NCBI GenBank assembly: GCA_000708835.1
Contig: DF237140.1
Span: 62,001 to 126,000 of the forward strand
Source: Klebsormidium nitens
Taxonomy: Eukaryota > Streptophyta > Klebsormidiophyceae > Klebsormidiales > Klebsormidiaceae
DNA: 64,000 bases
Direction of reading: 5' to 3'
Every line of letters starts with the position of its first letter. Within the stretch, counting starts at the first letter, position 1. Shown in pieces: positions 50,649 through 63,136 of the stretch. Both the position numbers and the translations under genes were made by a program. The notes beneath the pieces were generated by a model. It was not told the origin of the DNA, did no database searches, and worked only from the letters and a program-made list of their open reading frames with translations.

Positions 50649-53600
50649 ATGGCGTCCACAAGGTTGACCTTCGAGCATGTGCTGTTGGCGTGCTCTCTTC
50701 TGGTTTGCTTGGTGTCCGTGGTGGCGTATCATGGGTACACATCCGGGGACTTCGTTCCAGGTAAGGTTTGGCATGTTCGAAACGGGTTTGGTTGCTGGGC
50801 TTCTTTCCTCAGGCGCTTACGCAGTTTTGCATGGAGATCTTGAAGCAAGTCAGACAAAGTTGAGAAACTGAAAGGCATATTTCGAAAAGCTAGCAGCATT
50901 TTTGCGTGATCTGAAACCAGAAGTGTAGCTTTTTATTTGTATCTGATAAGGCATGCGATTCATAAGCATGCCAAAGAGATCTAATTGCTTGATTCCTTTC
51001 TTTCGAAGCTCTCAGAAGTGAGGCTGATGATTTTCAAACAAAGCTTCGAGCAGGTCCGGAACCTCTGCCCTTTCCTTGATGACTCAGGATATGTGTTTGT
51101 GCCAATCTGTCCCTATCATCTGAGCCCTTGATCCTGCAAGCAACATGAAAAAGCCTTTAGCAAAGTTTAATCTTAACCTATGAAAAAGAAACCTTCAGAA
51201 ACTTTGTCGAAGTGACAGCAAACACCTACTTCTGCAGGCCAGCCGTCCGAATATATGAAGTCGGACGGCGGCTTCGAGTCCAACTGGGGCTCGGACACGG
51301 ACACCAAGCCGCTCATCGACGAGGACTTCGGCACGTGGATCCTGGTCATGGAGCCGTCCACGCTGCGCCCGCCGCACTTCGTCGACGCGCACATGCTCAT
51401 GGCCGTGCTGCAAGGTGCCCATTCTACGTTCTGATTTCGGCCTGCCTTTAGACTTTTGCTGTTTCTTGTTGTAGTGGTTTACACGTCTGCCCCACTTCCC
51501 AAATATTTTCCTTTCTAAGGTCTGCAGTTTTCGTCACCAGAAGTCTCTTGAAGGAGATAACGTTGACAATTGGGGCCATCAGAAAATCTGGGATCTCCCG
51601 CCCTGCATTCCATTCGCTTTACATCCCCTCTCGTCATTGCTAACAGATTACGTCACCCTTACGCAGGCACCGACCACGGTGGCTTTCATCAACGATCAGA
51701 GCGAGGAAACCGATTCGATACCCCTTTCCAGCAGCGCATCTCGCCGTTTATCATGCCCTGTTTGCTTCTCGTCTGCTTCGTTCTTCAAGCATCTCAGTCC
51801 AATTCATTCTTTCTTTAAAACACTTTAACCTCTTTGACTAACCCTCAGGCACCGCGCGCGCGGGCATCCTCAACGACAAGGGCGAGGAGACGGGCGTCCG
51901 CAGCTTCCGTCGCGGTGACGTCATCGCGCTGCCAGCTGGGCACGCCGTGTGGATCCTCAACAACGACACGCAGCAGAAGTTCTCCATGCTTGGGGGAGTG
52001 CGCCCGGTGACAGTCCCCCGGGAGCCGTCCAAGTGGGAGGTGGGTCACTAAAAATACTTGGTTATCCTGTTTTAAGTTGCCCGGTGATTCGGTTGGGATC
52101 TGCGAGCCGTCCAAGTGGGAGGAGGGTCACTGCGAAAGCTTAAATCTTGGGCTTTTCGAACGCTTGGTGCTTGTGTCCTGCGACCAGGCCACGTGGGTAG
52201 GACTTTGCTTTTTGTTTCATCAACGTTTGCCTGTTTACAACTCCGCAGGAGTTGTTGAGATTGGGTCGGTGATCTGAGTCAGTATTAAAAACGCATCAGT
52301 TCCTGGTTTTCTTTGTTAGGGATTCGCCAGATTGCTGCTCCGATAATGTGCGCACCTTTCTTCCAAAGGTCTCCGCATCAGCTTCGGGAATCACACATTT
52401 CCCTGGAAATATTGTTCTGGCGAATCGTGGAGCAGATACTGCCCAAGATATCTCGAACAGCGTCCTCGGATCTTCTCTCCTACTGGAGCCATCCAATGGC
52501 GAAAATGTAATGAAAATTCGCGAGGTGGCCCGGACAAACCTGAACTTCGCTTCACCTGTTGCAGTCTCGTTGTCGACAACCAGCTGACATCGAAGTCCGT
52601 GACACACGGTGCCTAGCGAATATCCTGATGAGCCCATTCACTCGACCTCTGAGGGCACGCATTTTTATAAGCAGCCCACTTATTAAAACCCTAGAATTCG
52701 AAGAACCAAAATTGAAACATCCTTTTGCAGGCTTTTCCGCTGGTGGCCGGTGAGGTGAGCGGAAAGAAGAGCATCCTGCACGGCTTCACCAAGGACGTTC
52801 TGGCGGAGGCGTTCAACGTGGACGAGGGCCTCGTGGAAGACGTCCGCTCCAAGGCGCCGGAAACGTGAGCCAGCCGGAGCTAGAACAATCTAAGATCACT
52901 TGGTCATTCAATTGGTCCCTAGCCAGCCATTTCAAAGTTGAGATGCTTGGAGTTGATCACGTGCGCGAGCTGCGAGCGATTAATAAAGATTGAGGACGTG
53001 CGCAAACTTTCAACGCGGTGTCCGGTGAGGATCTGGAACGGGATCCGAAAGGATGGGCGCAGCGAATCTGATGGCGAACCCTTCAGTAAACTAGCGCAAG
53101 CAAGCAGTTGGTTTGTACGTGCATTTAACCTCTGTCCGCTTCGATCCCAATCCCTCTCGAGTTCCGTTTCCGTTTCCGCTTCCGCTTCCGATCCGGTACT
53201 AAGACTGGATAAGCTGAGCGCGGCGAGCTGCTGGGAAATGGTCAAGCCTGCGCGAGCAGTAAGACCATCGTCTGACCCGTGATAACTCCCGCTCTCATTA
53301 GATTTCCGATTCTACGTTCTCCTGCAGCGTATTGATAGAGCTGGGCACGGCGGAGATGCTAGCAAAGGAGCACGAGCTGAGCATACGCAAGCAACCAGAC
53401 ACTCCTATAAACGAAGTCCAGTCTCATTTCCTTCCTGTTCCGTTCCGCAGCGGACTATCAAGCTGGGCGCGGCGGAGCTGCTGGCGATGGAGCACGAGCT
53501 GAGCCTGCGCGAGCAGCAGAGCCCGCACAAGGACGACGGCTACATCTACAACATCGACAAAGCGGATCCCGACTACGAAGCCGAAGGCGGCCAGGTGCGA

Positions 53601-56436
53601 TCCGGTGATTCTGCATCACACTAGTTGCAGTCCGTTTGAGTTGTCGGTGGCAGGAAAGCCAAGGGGGCAGGATGATGGGCGTCGAGGAAGGGGAAAGCGA
53701 CGAGTGGACTGTTTAATACAGCCTGGTAATTATGCTTACGACAAGCAAGGGAGCTTCGTCACATCCCACTCGCTCCCAGCCGACTTTATTGTGCAAGCTA
53801 TTGATGCCGATTTTGCAGAAGCAAATTTGATCGCGAAGCGTGATAAAATGAAGTCACATCTCGGGCTTTCGACCTAGAGTGTACCAGGCTATGGCCTCGA
53901 ATCTCCTGGTTGAAGTCGCGATTTGGCTCCTCTGTGCAGGTGACGCTTCTCGATAGCAAAGACTTCCCGATCCTCAAGAACCTGACCCTAGGGGCCGTCA
54001 AGACTAGCCTCAAGCCGGTAAGATCCTGTCATTTCCTGCTTCAGCGCTTCTATCATGCTTGCAGACGCGTTTGAGGATGTTTTTGTAGCTTTTATCCGTT
54101 TCCGTGAGATTCAGAGTTTCTTCATACGGAACTAGAGCACCGATCCTAGCTGCTCTCTGACTCCTGAGATCGGACTTCAAGTGATCTCCGCCTGTTCTTG
54201 CAACAGCACGTTCATGAATTGAGAGTCAGATATTCTTATTTGTCCAGGGCGCCATGGTGCTGCCACATTACGACCCCACATCGTCACTCCTTGGCTTCAT
54301 CACCGCCGGACGTGCCAGGATCCAGGTGGGTGCTTAATCACACGGCTGCACCGTATAAGCGACATTCTACGTTTCGCTAGCCTTCTTCGAGCTCGAACCT
54401 AAAGATGAATAGAAACACAAGTGGGCTTGACATGAACGTGGATCTGACAACAGGAAACGGCTGTCCCAACTTGCTGGCTCCATAGAATATATGATTTTCT
54501 TTGGCTTTTGGAGATTGTTTTTGATCCGTCTGTGATTTAGATAGGGCCCAACCAGTTACATGGCGGGCTCATGAGGAGATAATCAAATCTCTCACTTGAC
54601 ATGTCAGATCAGCAAACGGCGGCTGCCATCTAACGACGGTGATCTCTTGACTGGTTCAATATTGCGTGTGGCTATCATGCTTTGGAATTGAAAACTTTCG
54701 TCCGCCAGATTTGGGCTCCGATTTTTCTTCATTGGCCCTCCAATTTCTTCTAACGTGTTCTCCTGCAGTAAAGCTGGTTTCGTTAAACATCCCGTCCTCA
54801 GTGTGTTAGCATGATTGACCGAACATACAGTCTTCTGCGGATGGTGTGAACGGCACAGCTCGTCCACGGTTGACGTCACGCACTGACGCGGCTTTCCCGG
54901 TCTTTTTCTGCAGGTGGCCCAGCCGGACGGCTCGACCGGAACTGACGAGGAGCTGGGCCCGGGAGAGGTCTTCGTGGTGCCGCGCTTCTTCCCGCTCGTG
55001 CAGAAGGTGAGCCCCTTTTGTATCTTGACGGCAAACCATCTTTTGCTAGTAACACTTTTCATAGAGAAATCTATTTCGATTCAGTGTCTTCTGGTGGCCT
55101 TGCTGTGGTATGAGTTTTGAGTCGCAGAATCTGTTCATTTGGTCGCCCACTGCCTTTGACTTCCACGTGTCGTCTTAAGGAGCTCACTGCGAAATCTCGG
55201 TCGACTCGTGCCTCTCAGAACCTTGCGCAAATTGCGGTGTATCTGCTGACCTCATCGCAGATGCTGCAATTGACACCTGGGCGACTCGTTTGATGGTCAC
55301 TTGACGCGGGCACTCCAAATGCGCTGGCTGATTTAGGAGCGGAGTTTCTGGCGTGAGAACTTCAAATCAGTTGAACATTTTGGTGACGTTGTGAGCCTTC
55401 GACGCATTTGCCTGCGTGAAGAAAGCTCCGAAATATCTTCTGCTAAAAGTCAGCCAGGATAGCGGAAAACTCCGTCGATGTCGCCAGGTTTGCAGAGCGT
55501 GCACGTGGGCGTAGTTGATTCGCTTCACATCGAACCCCAGCTTTCTCGAGTATGAGATCCTTCTTCCCACAAACTGGGCACCACCTATTCTGCTCACGTC
55601 ATCTTATTTATACAGCACAGGCCGGCTCTGACGTCACCTTGCCGCGTGTGCAGAGTGTAGGCGACCACAACCTGGCGTGGTTCTTCTTCAGAACGACCGC
55701 CTACTCGAGGATGAAGACAGTTTTTCTAATCTGCTTACGTTAGCTTTTCGACATGAAAGCTCCTTCTGACGTCACTCTGCCACGTGTGAAGAGCGTGGGA
55801 GACCACAATCTGGAGTAGATTGGCTTCACCACGACCGCCTGCTCCAGGATGAAAACCATTGTCCAACGGAACCACGTATCCTGCTGACGTCACGTACAGT
55901 TTCAGCTCAAGTTCTGACGTCATCTTGCCACTTGCGCAGAGCGCGTGCGACCACAACCTGGAGTGGATAATTGGCTTCGCTACCTGCGGCCGCCTGATTG
56001 AGGATCGCAACCGTCACTTGCTTCTTTGTTTCCTGACGTCAGCCGATGTTTCTAGCTTGTTTCTGACGTCATCTTGCCACGTGTGCAGAGCGTGGGCGAC
56101 CACAACCTGGAGTGGATCGGTTTCACCACGACCGCCTGCTCCAGGATGAAGACCGTCTTCCTGGCGGGGAAGAAGTCCGTCTACAAGTCGGTCCCGAACA
56201 CGATTCTCGCCGCCGCGACCGATTTGGATAAGACCAAGATCAAGCAATGGCTGGAGAATCAGCCGGAAGAGTGCATCGCCCAGAGGGAGAAAAGTGACGG
56301 AGAGGAGTTAGGGGAAGTGGAGATCGTGATTGAAGAGATTGTCGATGGACTGGGGAGGGTGAAGGGGGCAGTCATCGAGATCCTAGAGGAGGTTTACTCG
56401 GGAGGGGCTGAGAGTGAGGAATCTCAGGAGGTTTGA
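50649..56436 (+). CDS. 11S-globulin-like secreted bicupin, paralogue, 9 exons, one-base frame discrepancy
   Basis: Exons: 50649-50760, 51237-51414, 51849-52039, 52731-52864, 53451-53594, 53940-54017, 54248-54325, 54914-55006, 56089-56436. Exon lengths 3, 4, 6, 7 and 8 equal those of the divergent minus paralogue. Signal peptide about 1-26 (HVLLACSLLVCLVSVVA). First cupin: MEPSTLRPPHF, GDVIALPAGHAVWILNND. Linker HGFTKDVLAEAFNVDEG. Second cupin: ADPDYEAEGGQVTLLD, GAMVLPHYDPTSSLLGFI, AGRARIQ, LGPGEVFVVPRFFP, VFLAGKKSVYKSVPNTILAA. These align with legumin basic chains. Exon 4 ends with two unpaired bases and exon 5 needs one leading base before its ACT-ATC-AAG frame, but the CAG acceptor leaves three (CGG). 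The paralogue has one more base at this place, so this copy is frameshifted or contains a sequence error. About 450 residues if in frame. Confidence 0.86.
51650..51745 (+). repeat. Echo of the exon 3 acceptor edge (plus cupin)
   Basis: acgcag|gcaccgaccacggtgg...atcaacgatcagagcgaggaaac at 51660-51712 copies the real ctcag|gcaccgcgcgcgcggg...ctcaacgacaagggcgagg (exon 3 starts 51849), with acceptor intact, about 185 bp upstream. Confidence 0.8.
52080..52210 (+). repeat. Echo of the exon 3 donor edge (plus cupin)
   Basis: gagccgtccaagtgggag|gtgggtcact (real donor 52040) recurs as gagccgtccaagtgggag|gagggtcact at 52102-52130, donor lost; a very decayed third copy is near 52180. Confidence 0.85.
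53165..53520 (+). repeat. Echoes of the exon 5 acceptor edge (plus cupin)
   Basis: Two copies precede the real exon 5 (53451). One at 53212-53265 has lost the acceptor. The other, starting after CTGCAG at 53328, encodes a recognisable LGTAEMLAKEHELSIRKQ and enters in the phase that exon 4 requires, unlike the real exon, although it has no donor of its own before reading out of frame. Confidence 0.8.
55610..56115 (+). repeat. Echoes of the last-exon acceptor edge (plus cupin), three copies
   Basis: ctgacgtcaYcttgccacgtgtgcag plus the first about 80 bases of exon 9 (SVGDHNLEWIGFTTTACSRMKT; real start 56089) recur with starts at 55651, 55796 and 55942, period about 146 bp. Acceptors are CAG, AAG (lost) and CAG. 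The middle copy has TAG in place of TGG. Confidence 0.92.
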
Positions 56437-58429
56437 TAAGCGGGGCTAGAAGTGAGGACGTGCAACGGGATTCATTGGGAGTAAGGGATGAAGTCAGATT
56501 GTCCGAGATTAGCTTCTCAAAAGAACGCCTTCCGAAAGTGGATTGCGCAAGAAAGATAGCAAGAGGCCACGGGATTGGTACAGGCTACACGCATGTATAT
56601 GGGGTGTGTAAAAGCGATGAAGATAGAGGGGTACGATCATGCGGAGGCCCTTTAGACGCTCGAGTATTCAAAATCTGGGCCTTGTAAAACAATGATGTAC
56701 ATACGAAAAGCAAAGTACACGTTAGGCTGAAAACGGTAGTACCCCTTGACAGAGAATTTGACTTCTTGTACGCGTAGATGCCATGTAAATACAGAGTGGC
56801 GTTTTTTGAACACCTGTGGCCATGAACGCAGTTCATCATTTGATTGGGCTCTTATGAATTCCATGGACCTTTTCGGAAAGATGCATGCTTCGGTGTAAGA
56901 TTGGTTCGTTTCTGAGGAGGGACAAGCGCATAGTAGTCGGAGTGCCGGAATCTGTATTTAATACAATAATCCCGCTTACGAGTTTTTGCCTTTATCATGC
57001 ATTGAGCCAACCCTCAAAATTAAAAGTCAAATTACCGCACGCTATCATGAGATCCAAAACGCCAGGGCCGCTTTTCTTCGTTACTAGGTGATGCATGCTG
57101 GATTCGATGACGTTACTGTACGTATGTCTTAGCGTGCTGATAACAAGCACTGCCGCGAATAACGCACGCCTCAAAGATATGTGTCGAGGGACGGAAACAT
57201 GCTTCAGATTAGAGTAGGGAAACAAATAGTCGCCCGACAAAAGGTAGTGATGCCCATTCCAGATTCTGCAAATTAATTCTTTCGCCTTTCTTGTTCTGCG
57301 GTTCGACGTACATGAGGGCCGTTTAATCATGACTACGCGCTTCTAACTTCCTATGTAGTCAAAATGGCCGACCCTCGCGAAATAGTAAGTCTTACTCAAG
57401 CGAAAAGCACAACGTCAACTGCAGATTGTTATGGTCTTATCTATCTTATGAATTTTGTGATTACCCAATGCGCATACTCGCCCACCAACTAGTAAGCAGG
57501 ATCAAGGGCTTCGAAAAATTTGTACCATCCAGCAAAGCCTCAATATTTACAATTTGGCTCTTTTGATACTACAATTGCAGTTGTAACTCATTCATTCACT
57601 CGTACTTCTAATATAAGGACCGTAGCGTGCGCCATGGGCCCGAAGGGGTGTCAACACAGGATTTATCGAGTTATGTCACTTCCGCCGTTCCGCCGTTCCG
57701 CTGTTCCGCTGCTCCGCCATTCCGCATATTGTTTGCCCCCCCGTCACGTCCCCTGCCCTTTGATTCCTTCTCTGGTCTCCTCTCAAGTTCCTGCACAAAG
57801 AAAGAACATGAAATTGCTAAGCACTGAAACTTAGCCATCCCCCGTGGATACACCAAGCGGCACATAAGCTCCGTCGAACACAGAACCAGAGCGCTTGTGC
57901 GACGGACAGAAAGCCTCTGAGGCATACGGGAAGCTAAGACCGCACAGCGCGTTGGATTCGGGACTGGAGCGCCGGCACGACGAAGTGCGTCGAAATTGCT
58001 CATTCGGTAGCTGAACGAGCTTTACCCCAAAGGGCCTAAGCGAGGGTTTCATTGGAAATGTAATTCTTTGGCTTTCAGACGTCGGCTTTGTCGTTCCCAG
58101 CGTCACTAACTACATGCGCATTCAATCACGGCCAAAACTCTACGTGAACGGAGAAACTATCCTCGCCCTAGCGAGACATGGGCGCTTTGGCAAAAACGTG
58201 CAGACATTTTTGTCGACCTGCTTGCAGAAAGTGCTTTTCGAGAAACGAATCGTGAAGCTTTCTGCGTCAAGCGCTTGTTTTAAGCAGCACCAATAATGTC
58301 AACAGCCCACCAGACTGCCGAATCGAGCGGGAGGCAAAGGAGGACAGCACAGGGACGTACTGAGTCCCTGATATTGACCGTCAAATTTTCTAGACGCATT
58401 TCCATCAATAGCTTGCTGTACTGGCGTCA

Positions 58430-58920
58430 TAACCGCTTTCAAACAGTCAGACCTTGCGGCGCTAGACCGCAGCTGACAGCCGATGTGGATGTACGTATCC
58501 TGGCCGTTCACGGCAACTGAATGGAAAAGATACACAGGTTACGTTTCTAGGGTTTTGCCTGCTCCGTGCGGGCCGAAGCATACGTATTGCGCCACTTCGA
58601 CACCGCATCAAGTGGACTAGACAGACGGAAAATTTATAAAGGCATCCCGATTGGTCCAGCAAAGGGTACAAGAATGAACTTACAGTCCAGAGAAAAGTCG
58701 TCCTTGCCTAACCCGTTCTTTCAGAAAATTGATCTGGAGGTTCCGCATCAGAGGGACGAGGAAGCTCAGTGACATGTCGCTTGCCGCATGCTTATGAACG
58801 AACATCAGAGCCATAAAACCGTCCGTAAGCGAGGGGGTGGCACAGATCAAAGCGTCAGGCAAAGAGAGCCGGTTCTGCAGTAGATGGAAGCGCAAGAAGA
58901 AGCGTCAAAAGTAGCTGAAA
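58430..58920 (+). repeat. Dispersed repeat, copy 1
   Basis: Shares with 62110-62500, in the same order and orientation, phrases such as 'gcgctagasCgcagct', 'tggccgttcac.gc', 'ctagaMagacgga' and 'gaagcgcaa..gaag'. Diverged and non-coding; element type unknown. Confidence 0.5.
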
Positions 58921-60589
58921 AGGCGTCGGTCTCAACGGAATCTTCGACTTCGTGACCGAGCCGAACGGGACCGAACGGAAGCACCGTTTCTCGTGGACCT
59001 GTGTGTTATTAAATCGATTGGAGCTCGAAATAGTCGGCCACGCTTGATCCGCAGGCGATTATGTTCCGTTCCGCTTCGGCTCCGAAAACCACGGCGCCCT
59101 GTGCGCGCGCTAGAAGAGTGCGCCTGAGGAGGTGCTGAAAGGCGCTCGGAAGCAGGTGCACTGCCGCCTCGCGGAAACGGTGTCACGATGGACAAATATT
59201 CAACCTCGTTGACTGACGTCGGAGAGGAACATTTGTTTGGTTTCGGTGTGAACTTGAAGTTTGTGACTGAACGGTGAAACGGAAATAGAATAAACCAAGA
59301 TATCAGAGGGATTCACAAGTGACTCAGACCCTTCTTGGACAACTTGCCAAGAAATTGCGTTGATCTGAACACTTTCGACAGCATCTGGAAAACGTCTAGC
59401 CATCCTCAACCTTTGCTCAAACAGGATTTGATGCCTGATCGGAACCATCGGAAACAATGGCAGAAAGGATCTTGTTTCTGTAAAATGCTTTGTCATTATA
59501 TGACTGTCCATGTCTTACAGACTTCCTGAGTCTCATCCCTGGTGCCACTGATATTGAGAGAAATATCTCAGGACTGGGCTGGAAGCGTCATCGATATCAA
59601 CCCAAAATCTAATGCGTGCCGTACTACATATATGGCCGTATAGTAATTTTGTTGCGCCAGAGTCATCACGTCGCTAAGGAGCAGTTGGGCCAGCGCAACC
59701 TAGACGTAGCTTGCTGAAAAGATTTTGACGCGCAGTGTATGGAACAGTAGAATCATTCAAGCAACCCTTCAAAGTCTCTCTGACCTCGGCTCTTTCCTGG
59801 CCGCGGCTTCGGCTCATGACGCAAACAGTTGCTCTCTGACAACTTTGCCAACTCTAGCTTGCACGGAATGTTAGCCATCTGATTCTTGAATAAAGGGGCC
59901 GCTAGGGGTTGTGCCGCGCGTGACGAGATATGAGACGGTCAACAGAAAGACAAGGGAATGGCCGTTCGGCCGCGAAGCCCGAGGCTGTACGTACGCGAGG
60001 TCGCCGATCCTCTGCAGCGCCGCAACAGAAACGCGGACCACATATATTGTACGAGGACAGGCTTAAGCTTTGAGGAGTGGGAAGCTTTTAAAAGACCCTC
60101 TACGTCATCTCCGCAGCCACTGAGAAGTTAAAGAAGTAGCGCCCAAGGAGGGCCGAGCGCAGGGATACCCAATTGATGGCGTCAGAAATGCTATTCATTC
60201 GAGATTGCCACGATGCCATGCGAGATGCAGATGGTCATTGCCACTTTCCAATGGTACGATGATCACTATAATAGTTGGCAGGTAGAGGCTGACATGTAAC
60301 GTTGATCAACAATCAGGGACGCCATTCCTTGCTTGCGCGCGCGTCGCGTGCCGTCGCGGGGTGGGAAACAAGGTACGACGAAGCCGCGAAGCAAAGAGCC
60401 TGAAAATACATTCTGACAAGTTTTCTAATAGATGTCTCCGGATGTATTGATCGAAGTCAGCGGTAAGTTACCGGAGAAGACTCAGAAGCTAACATGGGTC
60501 TTGGGCTTCCGTTCTTTCGCGAATGTTTCTCGGCAGAGTTAACAGCAGCCGCAGGACGCTCAGGCTGCCTTCATCGCCTTCGCCAAATG

Positions 60590-60980
60590 TTGACGGAGCT
60601 TGCCATTCGTCGTCACAAGAACCATATTATGGCCCAGCGGGGGGACATTCAATAGCTGGCGTCACGTTCTAATGCTTTGAGCGAGCGTCATGGGCTGGCA
60701 TCCCAGGTGCAAACAATCCATTCGACGAAAGTTTGCTCACCAAACTATTGGCGGGTGGGGGGCTAGGCTGACACAGGAATTTCTGGGGCGCTCAGTGAAA
60801 GAAAAGCTGATTACGTGCGCGGCGCACGGAGGAATGCCCAGTAACTGGCGTATGAGGGATGGTGGGATGGAATTCCAGCTGCAAACGATCCTTGCCACTT
60901 TCGACCACACTCTACTGACTGCACTAATTGGCGGGTGCAGGCTGACACAAAGTTTTAGGGCCGCCCATTGAGAGAAAAGG
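60590..60980 (+). repeat. About 170-bp tandem repeat
   Basis: 'gcaaac.atcc…ctaMttggcgggtg…aggctgacaca…ggcSgcYcaKtgaRagaaaag' occurs at 60708-60810 and 60880-60980; a weaker relative is at 60590-60660 ('…gtcgtcacaagaacc…tagctggcgt'). Confidence 0.65.
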
Positions 60981-62109
60981 GCATGCCAGTTCGCCGTGAC
61001 GCACGCGTGAAGATTCAAGGCCCAAATATGAAGGGCCCACGGAGCGAAGGCGCGGAGTCGTATTCACGCAAGGTGATCCAAGGTGTTCCTGTGACGACTT
61101 CTTCTCATTGCAGGGACGCGAGCGAACAACATGCAGATCAGCAACAGCTACAGACTTTGTCAACGCCCACCTTGAATAGCTTGGAGTCTACTTCAGTAGC
61201 AGGGAAAATGTTTACGTTGCCCAAAAAGCTTGTGATTTTGTTGCATTCAAGACCTGCCACATGTGTCTTGTGCGCGAACAACGCGTCGACTTTGTCGGCT
61301 TCGGCTAAGAACAAGAATCTGCTTGCCGCCTACGTGCTCTTACATGCCAAGGCTTCACAACCTTTTCACTGAAGCTTCTCGGAAAAATGGGCTTTTCTCC
61401 GATGCAAAACAAATATTGATCCTCGCCTGATGTGGGCTTATTGCCTGCGTACGCTTATATGGATGAGGCGGGAACGGTAAGAACTTGTTCTCCGCTTGCT
61501 TTCATTTGTCCCAATATCCGGAATATCTCAGATTTGATCCAAATATCGCTTTTGGCGCGCTTGCAGTGAGTCGAACATCAACTAGAGCACGTCGCAACAC
61601 TTTCTCAGTAGATCCGTCCAACAAGTAGGAGTCCTTCCCCCGTCCTACCGGTACTGATTCAAGTGAAACGCTTGAGACCACGCCAGTTTTACATTGCTTT
61701 GAGGCGGCTGTTTCCAAATGCGGTCTGTCTGGCTGTGAATTGACCATCTTCCGCTTTCCGCGGGATATTCAGCGTAGGAGATCACGCAGAACTCGCGACT
61801 AGTGGAAACAAAGAAGAGAGGTATGATTCGTGCACGCGTTCGACTGTACGGGCGGAAGCGCGGCGGCACTCCGCTCCCTCTGAGCACTCGAAGACGTCCG
61901 ACTTATTGAAGTCAGTTGACCGTTTCGAAATGACTTCAGAGTGTAGTGATCATGGAGGGCTTCAAGATCGCCAAGCTTATCGGGACGCTAGGACTTGCAC
62001 CGCGTGTCGTATACTAGACTAGTGATCTGTTAAACATGTTGTGTTGTCCTGATTAGTTTTGACGCATTTCAAGCGGGTGTCCTGTAGCGGCATCATGAAC
62101 GCTTGAAAG

Positions 62110-62500
62110 CTTAGAACGCCGCTTGCCGCGCTAGAGCGCAGCTCAAAGCGCCTGAACCTATATGCATTCTTGCCGTTCACAGCGTCTTAAAGAGAGCAGA
62201 TTTGAAGTAGCTTTCTAAGGGGCTAGAAAGACGGACTGATCACAGAGGCATCGGGATTGCTTCGACAGCGGATTCATATGGACTTGTTTGCCAGAGGCTG
62301 ATTATCCTTGCCCCTATCGACGGCTTTGCAGAATTTCTACGTGGATTTTGAATCAGAGAAACTCGCAAGCTTCTAAATGCTGCGGAGGGCACGCTCACTA
62401 AGGAAAAACCTGGATCGCCCAGAAGCGAGGGAGGGTACAAATGAAAGGTCGAGCGGAGAAAAGCCGGAATCTTTAGAGCGACAGAAGCGCAAAGGAAGAC
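62110..62500 (+). repeat. Dispersed repeat, copy 2
   Basis: Second copy of the element at 58430-58920, about 3.6 kb away, with indels. Neither copy has recognisable ends. Confidence 0.5.
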
Positions 62501-63060
62501 ATTGTAAAGAGACCGGTACCGCGTTGACTCTCCAAGGACCCTTTGACGTCGGGTCTGAGCCGAATCGGAGCTGACCAGAAGCAACACCCTCTCCGAATAC
62601 TGTCAGTCCGTCGTACGGATGAGACGCCGAAAGAATCAACGACCTTAACGGTCTTTTGTTTGCAAGGCTTCTCAGTCGTTCGGCTTTTGACTCAATGCTC
62701 CCGACTCGGACGCAAAGTCATGCCCGAGCAACTTAAGTCTGGACATGATGTTTGAATTTGTCCGAATTTTTCCGGACCAGTTTAATTCAGTCGTTTTCGG
62801 CTACGTTAAAAGAGTATTTTGAGCAATCGCGTCTAAACCAGTCAACTCTCAGATTGAGCTCCATCTTACCGTAGGACAGACTTCAGATCAAGCTTAGCCA
62901 CAAGCGGGTGAATGACGCAAGGGATCCGCGACCGTGAAGCGGTTTACCTCTAAGTGGGCGTAGCAGCGCGCTTGCAATGTCGATTGGAAGGCTAGATTTG
63001 TTGCTATACAAGACGATTAGTGCCGTCCCGGACTTTGATTGGATGAAAGAGCGACGTCGG

Positions 63061-63136
63061 TGATGCCGTCCGTCAGGTCCTGAATGTGAAGGACGGCATC
63101 AGATAGATACGCCCACTTTAAGATACGCCCACTTTA
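63061..63136. repeat. Short hairpin followed by a 16-bp direct repeat
   Basis: TGATGCCGTCC (63061-63071) and GGACGGCATCA (63091-63101) form a perfect 11-bp stem with a 19-base loop. Directly after it, agatacgcccacttta occurs twice in tandem (63105-63120, 63121-63136). Confidence 0.85.
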
